A DNA stretch of 64,000 nt from Spirochaetaceae bacterium (GTDB lineage: Bacteria > Spirochaetota > Spirochaetia > DSM-27196 > PWMO01). Position numbers and translations under genes: made by a program. Position 1 is the first letter of the stretch, and each line of letters opens with the position of its first letter. The stretch covers positions 1-64,000 of the forward strand of contig RECP01000056.1 in assembly GCA_007693945.1 (NCBI GenBank), written 5' to 3'. Below the pieces are notes generated by a model, which saw only the letters and a program-made list of their open reading frames with translations, was not told the origin of the DNA and made no database searches. Shown here in pieces: positions 9,078-17,337 of the stretch.

Positions 9078-9600
9078 CTACGCTTTAAAGGCTGTTTCGC
9101 TCGGATAGTTCACTGCGTCGGCGAACCTGAGGCTGATCGAGTTTGCTTTCACTGGCCAGGCAAGGACACCGGACTCAACCAGGTGGTCGAAGAACCAGCA
9201 TCGCCGGCCGTCAGCTCTCGCGGTGATGCCGCCGCTTGCAAAGGTCGGACCGCGCACGCTGTCGGGTTGCACTGATGCAACCGTGATCCCTGAGGTGTTG
9301 ACGTGCTTCATGTACTCCTTCAGACGGTCGGTACCCGTGGAGAAGACCGGAAAAGCGTTTTCGGTCACGCCGCCCACCATCCCGCAGAGGCTACTGACCA
9401 ATGCCATATCTTCCACTCGGTCGGACACCGGACGAACACCGCCAGGTTACGGCTCCATGAGTACCGGTTGACCGCGCCAAACGGTACACCAGTTTCCGAT
9501 ACCGATCTTGAGCACTGAAGGCGCCTTCCTGATACCGCCGTACGAGGCTCCCACGGAGTCGAGCCGCTCGCGCAGGCATTCAGTATTCAAACGCCATTGT
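9078..9600 (-). pseudogene. Broken ORF of unknown family
   Basis: The minus strand contains a 116-codon frame ending at 9078 whose text looks like real protein (FSTGTDRLKEYMKHVNTSG, WFFDHLVESGVLAWPVKAN). Immediately upstream a different frame also looks real (LKIGIGNWCTVWRGQPVLME) and stops near 9456. A frameshift between the two would join them into one chain of about 165 residues with no clear start. I do not recognise the family. It ends 12 bases upstream of the deoR start, so it may once have been an enzyme of the sugar cluster. Alternatively the downstream frame is a short intact gene starting at 9428. Confidence 0.4.
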
Positions 9601-9758
9601 ACACCGCAAACGAATGAAAGAAAAGCAGATTTGGCGTTCTTATGGTGGAAAATGGTGAAATAGGGATGAATTTGGTTGTTTTTCTTGACGTGAGCCATCT
9701 ATACCGCGTACACTGCTGAAGTCCCTGACTGCGGGTAGAATCAACAGGAGCCGAGAAC

Positions 9759-11195
9759 ATGCTGAATGTGAGTATCGAATATGGCGAAGGGATGATGGAC
9801 ATATCGCTGCCCGATTCCGCTGACATCTTTGTTCCTGGTGAGACTATTCCCGACCCTCCCGCTATCCCCGCGACTGCGATCATTGCGCGCACGCGAGAGT
9901 CACTAGACAACCCGCTGAACATGAAGCCTATCCAGCAACTGGTGAGCTCGGAGTCTCAGGTTGTCATTGTGTTCCCCGACAAGGTGAAGGGGGGCTTCCA
10001 GGACAACTCACATCGCAAAACCACTATTCCATTGATTCTGGAACAGTTAAGCGCGGTGGGGATCCCCGATGCAAATATCCTGCTGATCTGTTCGAACGGT
10101 CTGCACCGCAAAAACACCCGGGAGGAGATACGCTCGATCATCGGCGAAGAGGTTTTCGGGCGCTTCTGGCATTGCGGGCGCATCGTCAATCACGATTCGG
10201 AGGATTGGGACAACCTCGTCGATCTTGGTTCAGACGAGAACGGCAGCAGGGTCATTATGAATCGCAAGGTCTATGAGGCCGATCTCGCGATTCTGATTGG
10301 GCACACTTTGGGCAATCCCTACGGCGGCTACTCCGGCGGGTACAAACACAGCGCCACCGGCATTACGCACTGGCGCAGCATCGCCGAGCATCATGTTCCC
10401 GATGTTATGCATCGCGAAGACTTCATTCCGGTCAGCCACACCAGTCTAATGCGTCGGAAGTTCGATAGTATCAGTCAGCACATGGAGAGCAACATGAAGC
10501 GCCCGTTCTTCATCTGCGATGCAGTGTTAGATAGCAGGGCCCGGCAGATCGCCGTGTTCTCCGGATACGGCGTCGACGTGCAGCGCGAGTCGTTCACAGT
10601 AGCCAATAAACGTACCTACGTCCCTTGGGCCACAAAGAAGTTCAATGTGATGATCTTCGGCATGCCCAAGGCGTTTCACTACGGCAACGGCCACGGAACC
10701 AATCCGATTCTGATGCTACAGGCGATCAGCGCCAACGTCGTTCGCCATCGTCGTATCCTGGCGGACAACTGCGTGGTAATCTGTGCCTCGATCTGCAACG
10801 GCTACTTCCACGACGAGGAGTTTCCGTCCTATCGCGCCCTCTATGAGCTATTCCAGACAGACTATCACCAGACCCTGCCCGATCTTGCTCGATTCGGCGA
10901 ACAGTTCTCGCTTCGGCAGGAATGGATTGACGCCTACCGCTACGGCTACGGCTATCATCCCTTTCACGCCTTCTCCATGATTTCCTGTGGACATATCGCC
11001 GAAACCCACTGCGCCGCGATCTACATCGTAGGAGCACAGGAACCGGGGTACGCTCGCGGAATGGGCATGAAAACGCGGGCCACCGTAGATGAGGCGCTAA
11101 CCGATGCTGCGAAGATCGTCGGGCCGGACCCGAACATCCTGGTATTGCCGAAGACCTTCAAAGTCGCCGGCGTGCACCTGATGATGAAAGAGTAA
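9759..11195 (+). CDS. LarA-type nickel-dependent racemase/epimerase homologue (DUF2088)
   Basis: 478 residues, related to lactate racemase LarA, which uses the nickel-pincer nucleotide cofactor to invert 2-hydroxyacids. The start at 9759 follows AGGAG. The LarA His108 region is ICSNGLHRKNT, the cofactor-linking Lys184 region is YGGYSGGYKH, and the His200 region is SIAEHH. The position matching His174 (10 residues before the lysine) is Asn (GNPYGGYSGG), so the substrate may differ from lactate; sugar acids are plausible given the neighbours. No larB, larC or larE is present in the window, so the cofactor must come from elsewhere. The VOC gene starts 15 bases downstream, forming an operon. Confidence 0.78.
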   Translation: MLNVSIEYGEGMMDISLPDSADIFVPGETIPDPPAIPATAIIARTRESLDNPLNMKPIQQLVSSESQVVIVFPDKVKGGFQDNSHRKTTIPLILEQLSAVGIPDANILLICSNGLHRKNTREEIRSIIGEEVFGRFWHCGRIVNHDSEDWDNLVDLGSDENGSRVIMNRKVYEADLAILIGHTLGNPYGGYSGGYKHSATGITHWRSIAEHHVPDVMHREDFIPVSHTSLMRRKFDSISQHMESNMKRPFFICDAVLDSRARQIAVFSGYGVDVQRESFTVANKRTYVPWATKKFNVMIFGMPKAFHYGNGHGTNPILMLQAISANVVRHRRILADNCVVICASICNGYFHDEEFPSYRALYELFQTDYHQTLPDLARFGEQFSLRQEWIDAYRYGYGYHPFHAFSMISCGHIAETHCAAIYIVGAQEPGYARGMGMKTRATVDEALTDAAKIVGPDPNILVLPKTFKVAGVHLMMKE

Positions 11196-11210
11196 CCAAG
11201 GAGAGAGCGT

Positions 11211-11690
11211 ATGAGCGAAGTGAAGAGCCAATTCAAGAATCCGATCCAGATCGGGATCCTGGTCAAAGATGCCCGGAAGGTTTCCGAGAACCTGATGCAT
11301 ACGCTGGGAATCGGACCGTTCCGCATCGTGGATTTCCCGCCCCCCGATGCTCCCGGGCTGATCCGCGAGTATCACGGCAAGGCCGGCAATTTCACCGCCA
11401 AGTTCTACTTCGTCGATCTGGGCAATATCGAGCTGGAGCTGATCGAGCCGGTTTCCGGCGAGAATATCTGGTCTGATTACATCGAGCGCCACGGAACCTG
11501 CATTCATCACATCAAGTTTCTGATCGACGATCTGCACGCGACTGAGACCTATCTTGCCGAGCACGGGCTCCAGTGCTCGCAGAAGGGTTCTTCGGTCGGC
11601 AAGAACGCCGGCAAGGTGTGGGCTTTCTATGACTCGCACGATCGCTTCGGCTTTGACCTGGAGATCATGACGAAAAACCCGGTACAGTGA
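11211..11690 (+). CDS. VOC superfamily protein (glyoxalase / methylmalonyl-CoA epimerase-like)
   Basis: 159-residue vicinal-oxygen-chelate protein with two beta-alpha-beta-beta-beta modules: residues about 8-75 (IQIGILVKDARKVSENLMHTLG through ELELIEP) and about 90-155 (CIHHIKFLIDDLHATETYL through FDLEIM). The IQIG, ELELIEP, IHHIKF and DLEIM strands carry the usual metal-ligand positions (Gln, Glu, His, Glu). GGAGAG precedes the ATG. It is cotranscribed with the racemase homologue, suggesting an epimerase, dioxygenase or lyase step on a small acid. The substrate cannot be read from sequence. Confidence 0.8.
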   Translation: MSEVKSQFKNPIQIGILVKDARKVSENLMHTLGIGPFRIVDFPPPDAPGLIREYHGKAGNFTAKFYFVDLGNIELELIEPVSGENIWSDYIERHGTCIHHIKFLIDDLHATETYLAEHGLQCSQKGSSVGKNAGKVWAFYDSHDRFGFDLEIMTKNPVQ

Positions 11691-11905
11691 CCCGCGCGTT
11701 CTCTTACGTTGTCTGCCAAAAAAAGCGAACCGGGCTCCACTTACGGAACCATATAGGTACTCTGAGCTGACGGAAGCGGTACGACTGCATCAGGCCAACG
11801 GCGGCCGGAGCAAATTGCTACTGCTTGCTGACTATCTCAAGATCCTGCCTTTGGGTCTGTCTCGCAAGAGCAAAGCGAGGAAATCCCTGTTCGTGGCTGC
11901 AGCAA

Positions 11906-12131
11906 TTTTGGCCGTACGGCGCCGCACGCGCCGACGGTGTCCTTACCCCCAAGCGAGCGGCAGCCGTCGCCATATAGTGCACGGGATCGGTTGGCAGACA
12001 AATTTCCGCTGCGCCGCGCCCGAGAGCGACCCCGCGAACGTCTCCGCAGCCTCTGCGAGGACAAGTGAGCGGGGGTGCTCTCGAGGCGGGCGCGCAGGAG
12101 CTCCATGCCAACCGACCCCGTACGGCCAAAA
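11906..12131. repeat. 226-bp palindromic repeat with 14-bp terminal inverted repeats and an internal invertible-type core
   Basis: The ends are perfect 14-bp inverted repeats, TTTTGGCCGTACGG at 11906-11919 and CCGTACGGCCAAAA at 12118-12131. An internal inverted pair, CGGGATCGGTTGGCA (11982-11996) and TGCCAACCGACCCCG (12106-12120), bounds a 109-bp core. A copy at positions 1-134 has this core flipped relative to the adjoining arm. TCGTGGCTGC stands as a direct repeat outside both ends (11891-11900, 12144-12153). No ORF inside is credible. It resembles a miniature inverted-repeat element or a REP-like element. Confidence 0.75.
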
Positions 12132-12161
12132 TAAGAGTTGCTGTCGTGGCTGCGCGACGTG

Positions 12162-12196
12162 TTGCCATGAGAAGTCGCTGGCGTTAAACTGGTGGC
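12162..12196 (+). promoter_or_regulatory. Sigma70-like promoter for a leaderless transcript
   Basis: TTGCCA (12162-12167), a 17-base spacer and TAAACT (12185-12190). The GTG start at 12197 is 6 bases after the -10 box, so transcription should begin at or beside the start codon. No Shine-Dalgarno sequence is visible. Confidence 0.6.
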
Positions 12197-13306
12197 GTGT
12201 ACTCTGTTGAACTTACTCCTTCAGATGTTGATCGGCTGTCTGCTATTGGCCGGCTTCTGATCGATCAGAAGCGCGCTCGTATTGTCGTCAAGCCTCAACG
12301 ACCGGCCGACGGCCACTGGTTTGGCGGGGGCAACCTTGTCGAAGGGCCAGACGGAGCTTACTACCTCTGTGGCAGATACCGCAACGCCGGCGATTCACGC
12401 ACCGGAGTGGGTGCGGGGGAGCGAGGCCTCGAATTGGCGGTCTTCCGCAGCAGCAACGGGTGTACATCATTTGAGAAGGTACTGTCGCTGCCTAAACAAG
12501 CGCTCGGTGTGAACGACCTCACGGCGGTTTCCATCGAGGGATGCGCCATGCAATTCATCGATGACGGAGTGCGACTGTTTGTCTCTACGGAAAAAGCGGG
12601 AATCGGGTATCCACCAGCTCTTTCGGACTATCACAAGCCCGGCACCGGGGTTTGGACCATCGAAGAAATACGTGCCGCCGACGTCGCAGGGCTTGCATCA
12701 GCACCAGTCCGAACGGTTCTCTCAGGTGACGAACCGGAGTACCTCAACATCAAGGATCCCTTTCTCTATAACGAAGGCGGAAAGCAACGCCTGGGCTTTT
12801 GCACCCATCCGTTTACGTGGGCCAGTTCCAATACCGCCTCTGCGTGTGAAACAGAACCGGGAGTATTCTCTGCGCGCTTTGGGGTAGTTCCACGCGGTGC
12901 GGCGTGGGACGTGGCAATAACCCGAGTTACCTGTGTTGTGCCAGTCCCGCGGGTTGGCTGCTTCCGCGATCGCGCGTATTCGTTGGTGTTCTACGACGGC
13001 GGTGAATGCATGCACCAACACAGTGAGCATGAGAAGGCCGCACATCGGCCGCGGGGTTATTCCTGTGAAGAACTTGGTGGACTGGGTGTAACCTTGGACG
13101 GCGATTTCGAGACCTTCACTCGGCTGAGCCGTTTCCGCCCTGCTTTCGTCAGCCCGTGGGGAACCGGGTGTAGCCGCTATGTGAACGTGTGTTGGGGGAA
13201 GCAGAAGGTGTTTGCCACCTGGCAGCAAGGTCAGGCAGACGGCTCGCAGCCGTTGGTCTTGAACACAGTAGAACGTACAGAGATCGATCGGTTACTTCTT
13301 GCCTAA
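12197..13306 (+). CDS. Five-bladed beta-propeller glycoside hydrolase-like protein
   Basis: 369 residues, resembling glycosidases of the GH43/GH32/GH130 propeller fold. HWFGGGNLVEGPDGAYYLCGRY near residue 35 is the blade-one type strand-turn, with further bladed segments at LELAVFRSSNGCTSF, PEYLNIKDPFLYNEGGKQRLG (an Asp-Pro-Phe motif like the family's substrate-site acid) and CFRDRAYSLVFYDG. There is no signal peptide, so it probably acts in the cytosol, for example as a phosphorylase or on an imported oligosaccharide. The start is GTG at 12197, supported by the promoter spacing rather than by a ribosome binding site. The palindromic repeat lies directly upstream. Exact specificity unknown. 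Confidence 0.6.
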   Translation: MYSVELTPSDVDRLSAIGRLLIDQKRARIVVKPQRPADGHWFGGGNLVEGPDGAYYLCGRYRNAGDSRTGVGAGERGLELAVFRSSNGCTSFEKVLSLPKQALGVNDLTAVSIEGCAMQFIDDGVRLFVSTEKAGIGYPPALSDYHKPGTGVWTIEEIRAADVAGLASAPVRTVLSGDEPEYLNIKDPFLYNEGGKQRLGFCTHPFTWASSNTASACETEPGVFSARFGVVPRGAAWDVAITRVTCVVPVPRVGCFRDRAYSLVFYDGGECMHQHSEHEKAAHRPRGYSCEELGGLGVTLDGDFETFTRLSRFRPAFVSPWGTGCSRYVNVCWGKQKVFATWQQGQADGSQPLVLNTVERTEIDRLLLA

Positions 13307-13687
13307 ACGAAGTAGCGAAATACCCAATACTGTACGAAACGCGACGCAAGCTGCCGAATGCTCGCCTGGCAACGACTCGCAACGGCCGAGCCGGTGTTGA
13401 CCTGCGATCAGATCATCGCTATATCTCACGCGACTTTAGCCCGATCGAGATGCGTCCTGGTTTGTTCCGGGAACCGGATTACGGGTTGCAAGGACGAAAC
13501 AGTCAACGGTTTCATTCTGGCTCGTTGTCACTCGGAAATCGTTGGCCCATAGCTCACTTCAGGCTGTAGTAAGCCAAAGCTATTGCCAGTCTTGCCAGGC
13601 CCACAAGCCACTCGCGATTCCTGAGTCGGGCAGCACCGGCAATCACCTGTCGCTCATACAAATCCTGCCGATGCCTGAAAGGGTTCG
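13307..13687. other. Convergent intergenic region, no gene recognised
   Basis: About 380 bases between the convergent propeller and isomerase genes. Several short frames exist on each strand; none has a motif, ribosome binding site or continuity that would support a gene. No clear terminator hairpin with a T-run was seen. Confidence 0.5.
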
Positions 13688-15007
13688 TCACATTTGATCA
13701 AACTGCAGGCCGAATACATCGCTGACGATACGCGCGTTACGCGCTTGAGCCCCGGTCATGATGCACTGGTGGTGGGAAGAAACGCTTCGCATGAGCTGGT
13801 GACCGTCTTTTACCTCGATGACGCCACCGTTGAGGCAGTCTGAGCCGGGATACTGCGCGTAGCCTTTGAGTCTGCCCTCCATGACCCGCAGCCGATCCAG
13901 AGATGAATCGAGTTTGGCGAAGGTAATCGGACCGACAGCCAATCGCGCATCCATCATGTGGCTGTTATCGTTCACAATACCGAGAACACTGGGCCGCAAA
14001 CACCACTGGTCGCAAAACGACCGCGGAGCCAACGCGAAGTAGCCGCAGTGGGCCACCAGCAGATGATTCTCAGGGTTGTCAACGATTTCGGGAAAAGCCG
14101 GAATCCTCTCGTGCTTTAGTGCTGCCATTCCCATCAGAAACGGATAGATGTTGGTCATCACCGTCGGGACTGCCAACGACTTATACAGAATATGTTTGGT
14201 TGCCAGTGAAACGATATCCGCCTCGCAGGCCCACATAATACCCAGTTCATCGAACAGCATATTCCACGCCACGCAGGGCGTGGTATCGGAGAAGTGCGAC
14301 TCGTTCAGACAGTTGATGCCGACACCGAGAATGCCGTCAATGCCTGAGATGTCCTGCTTGACCGTGAGGTAGAGCTTGACCGCGGACGCAATAGCCTTTT
14401 CTGAGAGTCCGACAACAGGATAATCCCAGCGCGCCCACTCCTCCAGCGCCGTGCGTTCGTCCATTGACGATATGCGTTCCCCAAGTTCCCGATAGCTACG
14501 GTACTCGACACGCACCCCGAACCGCTGGCTGAGTTTGTGTCGGCACTGCTCTTCCCACCACCAGAATCGCTTGAAAATGCTGGCCTGCTGCCCTTCTCCG
14601 GGATTGTCCTGGTATATCAGAAATACCCCTTGCAACAGCTCGGACTTGACCCGTGCCGCCCGCAGCATGATACGCGCCTGGTCCACGCTATACGGTGCCA
14701 GGGTACTGATACCGTGCGACTCCAAAAAAGACATAATCTCCCAGTCCCACATTGAGACTGTACCAAACTCGGAAGTCAAGATAAGAATAGGAACCTTGAT
14801 GCCGGCAAACTCTTTTGTTCTGCTATACGCCTCACCGAGCAGTTGTGGGAATACTACCGCATCACTGTCAGCCGGTATTGTTGCCCCTATCGCGGTGGCC
14901 GGCAGAAACTCTGCGTCGTCAGCGAACAGCCGCCTGAGCGTGACAAGCTGCTGATCAAATTCGCCGTCTCGCCTTGAGAAGTAGACCGGTACTACGCGCG
15001 CTTTCAT
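13688..15007 (-). CDS. L-fucose/L-arabinose isomerase-like protein
   Basis: 439 residues resembling the L-fucose isomerase-like fold (FucI/AraA C-terminal domain superfamily). The N-terminal half has Rossmann-like segments (KARVVPVYFSRRDGEF, DAVVFPQLLGEAYS). The second half has a conserved acidic patch (GINCLNESHFSDTTPCVAW, MWACEADIVSLATKHIL) with Glu and Asp residues that could bind the metal, and HLLVAHCGYFALAP. It starts at 15007 behind GGAGAG. It is transcribed towards the propeller gene and lies 69 bases downstream of the second deoR gene, so the two probably form one unit. The sugar is not identifiable. Confidence 0.7.
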   Translation of the reverse strand: MKARVVPVYFSRRDGEFDQQLVTLRRLFADDAEFLPATAIGATIPADSDAVVFPQLLGEAYSRTKEFAGIKVPILILTSEFGTVSMWDWEIMSFLESHGISTLAPYSVDQARIMLRAARVKSELLQGVFLIYQDNPGEGQQASIFKRFWWWEEQCRHKLSQRFGVRVEYRSYRELGERISSMDERTALEEWARWDYPVVGLSEKAIASAVKLYLTVKQDISGIDGILGVGINCLNESHFSDTTPCVAWNMLFDELGIMWACEADIVSLATKHILYKSLAVPTVMTNIYPFLMGMAALKHERIPAFPEIVDNPENHLLVAHCGYFALAPRSFCDQWCLRPSVLGIVNDNSHMMDARLAVGPITFAKLDSSLDRLRVMEGRLKGYAQYPGSDCLNGGVIEVKDGHQLMRSVSSHHQCIMTGAQARNARIVSDVFGLQFDQM

Positions 15008-15076
15008 ACTCTGCTCTCCACCTGCGGTCGAACCGTTATCATTTTGTCTGCTGTGTCTGACACAACCTATTACCGA

Positions 15077-15871
15077 CTACTGCGGAGAAAGCGCCTCCAC
15101 ACCCAGCTGTTCGAGCAACCGCAGTTCTTTGGACTCGAATCGATCAGACACGATTACGTCAAACTCGCTGATCGCCGCAAACCGCGCAAAAGACTGGGTC
15201 CCGAACTTCTCGTGGTCACACAGCAAGTACCGTTTGGATGCCACCGAGATCATCATCTTCTTGATGTCGGCCTGATCAAGGTCAGGGGTTGAAGCCCCCT
15301 TTTCCAGATCGAAGTTGTTGGTTGCCATGAATGCCTTGTCCACCAGCAACCCGCTAAGCATCGCGCTTGAAAGCGAGCCGGTCACACAGCGAAACTGCTT
15401 ACGCACCACACCGCCGATCAATATCAGTGTTCCATCCTCATTGGCCGATAGTAGTACGCGAGCGATCTCGATATCGTTGGTTACTACAGTTAAGTCACGC
15501 TTTTGATGCAGCAGCCGCGCCAGTTCCAGTACCGTTGTACCGGTGTCGAGTATGATCGTGTCACCGTCTTCGATCAGCGAAAGTGCGGCGCTCGCGATCC
15601 TCTGCTTCTGCTCCAGGTTGTGGGTATGGCGTTCGTGCAGCGCCTCCTCGTAGCGCGTCTTGGTGATCACCATTGCGCCCCCGTGCGTACGCAGCAGCAG
15701 GCCGCGCCGCTCGAGCGCCCTCAGGTCGTTGCGGATTGTCGCACTGGAAACCTCGCATAGTGCCGTAAGATCATGTACGGTGGCCTTCTTGTACTTATGC
15801 ACGTACTCGACCACCTGTGCCTGGCGCTCTTCGGCAAATACTGTCCCGCTACGATCGGAATCGTTACTCAT
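15077..15871 (-). CDS. DeoR/GlpR family transcriptional regulator
   Basis: 264-residue regulator, with an N-terminal helix-turn-helix (RQAQVVEYVHKYKKATVHDL then CEVSSATIRNDLRALE, residues about 13-55) and the DeoRC sensor domain (DTIILDTGTTVLELARLL, later RYLLCDHEKFGTQSFA). Members respond to sugar phosphates. It is the upstream gene of the fucose-isomerase-like gene on the minus strand. It is distinct in sequence from the first DeoR protein of the window, so the region likely contains two separately controlled sugar modules. Confidence 0.9.
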   Translation of the reverse strand: MSNDSDRSGTVFAEERQAQVVEYVHKYKKATVHDLTALCEVSSATIRNDLRALERRGLLLRTHGGAMVITKTRYEEALHERHTHNLEQKQRIASAALSLIEDGDTIILDTGTTVLELARLLHQKRDLTVVTNDIEIARVLLSANEDGTLILIGGVVRKQFRCVTGSLSSAMLSGLLVDKAFMATNNFDLEKGASTPDLDQADIKKMMISVASKRYLLCDHEKFGTQSFARFAAISEFDVIVSDRFESKELRLLEQLGVEALSPQ

Positions 15872-16011
15872 CGGCTACCACCCGGCGGTAAGGGAAATGC
15901 AGCTCACCATGTTGACTGTCCTGAGCCTACAGCACCGACACAGTCACTTGGGAACTGTTTGCACACCATAATAACAAACAACGCGCCATTTCACCAGACA
16001 ACAATCAAAAA

Positions 16012-16060
16012 CTCGCATTTTGACCGCACGGAGAGTCGGTCGGCAGACGAAATACGGCGC
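16012..16060 (+). repeat. Diverged fragment of the palindromic repeat family
   Basis: TTTTGACCGCACGG at 16018-16031 matches the terminal arm TTTTGGCCGTACGG of the 12 kb element at 12 of 14 positions. It is followed by GTCGGTCGGCAGACGAAAT, close to ATCGGTTGGCAGACAAAT of the core edge at 11986-12003. In this copy the arm meets the core end found at the other side in the 12 kb copy, agreeing with the flipped order at position 1. The rest of the element is absent. It lies in the region between a deoR gene and an alcohol dehydrogenase gene. Confidence 0.45.
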
Positions 16061-16140
16061 GCCGCTGGCCTGCAAATAAAGAGGCTCATCCTTCGGTGGT
16101 TTGCTGATGCTCGGCGTGTTGTAGCAGTACATGTGGCCGG

Positions 16141-17337
16141 CTACAGCCGCGACAGCAGCATTGCTTCCACTGCTGCAGCATCGAGCTCCACCGGGTGGGA
16201 CTTACCACTAGTCGCAAAAGCTACAGCGCGAGCGGTCTCAACACCAAAGCCATAGCAACCCAGCCGAGGAATTCCGATCGCATCGGTCAACCGCGCAAGC
16301 TCTCCCACCAGAGCGGCCGCGTTGTCGTCATCCGCGCCACGGTCGCGACCGCTGAGCAGCACTCCGATACGCGCGTACTTGCGACGCGCCACCGCGTGTG
16401 CCGCGTTGTGCGGGTCGAGGCGCTCCAGGGTGAATCGTACAGAGGCCCCCAGCAGCGTGCCGCAGAAGACGCCGTGCGGTATCGTAAGCGCCGCTCCGGC
16501 CGGTGAGGCCGCGCCGTGCACGATACCGAGCCCGGCATTGGCAAGACAGATTCCGGAAAGATAGGCGGCGTAGGCCATGCCGGCGCGGGCTTCAATGTCG
16601 CTGCCGTCGTGCACCGCACGCTCGATACAACGGCCGGCCCACAGCAAGCCCGACTCAGCAAGGGCATCGGTGAATGGCGCAGCGGTAGTGGAGACGTAGG
16701 ACTCGATCAGCTGCGTTATGGCGTCCATTCCCGATGCGGCGGTGACCGACGCCGGACAGCCGACCGCCAGCTCGGGATCGACAATCGCGGCAACCGGGGC
16801 GTAGTTCTCGTGCCGCAGCGACTTCTTGAAACCACGCTCACCGATCTCGCTCAGCACGGCGTTCCTGGTGGCCTCGGTACCGGTCCCCCCGGTGGTTGGC
16901 AGAGCGTAGAGCGGTAGCGACCGCCCATCGGGAACACGGGTCCCGACACCTTCAAGATAATCGGCGACCGGGCCGTGCAGATGGAATGCGGCTGCCGCCG
17001 CTTTGCCGGCATCTATGGAACTGCCTCCGCCGATGGCAATAACCGCCTGCGCCTCGATTCTCCGCAACTCCGCGGCTACCTGGTCGACAAATGCCGGCCC
17101 CGGCTCTCCGTCAAGGGCGAAATCAACCCATTCCAAACCGGCGTCGCGCAGTTGTGCCTGCAACTGGCGCCACGCAGGCGAGACGCGCAGCGAGCGCGCC
17201 CCGGTGATGATTCCCGCGCGCGAGACGCCGGCATCGCGGAGCAGCGCTGCCAGTCCGTTGCGGGCTCCGACGCCGAACGAGAGCCGTGGGCAGCGCCCGA
17301 TGCTGAAGGAATCGATAGTCGGCAGGTGTGCGCTCAT
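16141..17337 (-). CDS. Iron-containing alcohol dehydrogenase family protein
   Basis: 398-residue group III alcohol dehydrogenase. It carries the nucleotide-binding GGGSSIDAGKA and the family signature PTTGGTGTEATRNAVL. Metal-site positions are Asp in ASGMDAITQLIE, His in GLGIVHGAASPAGA and His in IPHGVFCG. At the position equal to FucO His200 the residue is Gln (DAITQ), a change that I recall from other members of one subfamily. I start at the ATG at 17337, which gives MSAHLPTIDSFSIG; the frame extends further without sense. NAD(P)-dependent reduction of an aldehyde from sugar cleavage would fit, but no neighbour proves it. Confidence 0.87.
   Translation of the reverse strand: MSAHLPTIDSFSIGRCPRLSFGVGARNGLAALLRDAGVSRAGIITGARSLRVSPAWRQLQAQLRDAGLEWVDFALDGEPGPAFVDQVAAELRRIEAQAVIAIGGGSSIDAGKAAAAAFHLHGPVADYLEGVGTRVPDGRSLPLYALPTTGGTGTEATRNAVLSEIGERGFKKSLRHENYAPVAAIVDPELAVGCPASVTAASGMDAITQLIESYVSTTAAPFTDALAESGLLWAGRCIERAVHDGSDIEARAGMAYAAYLSGICLANAGLGIVHGAASPAGAALTIPHGVFCGTLLGASVRFTLERLDPHNAAHAVARRKYARIGVLLSGRDRGADDDNAAALVGELARLTDAIGIPRLGCYGFGVETARAVAFATSGKSHPVELDAAAVEAMLLSRL

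Noticed and set aside
11906-12131. Possible CRISPR or insertion sequence
   Set aside because: There is a single unit with terminal inverted repeats and no regularly spaced repeats, and no transposase gene. A small palindromic element explains it better.
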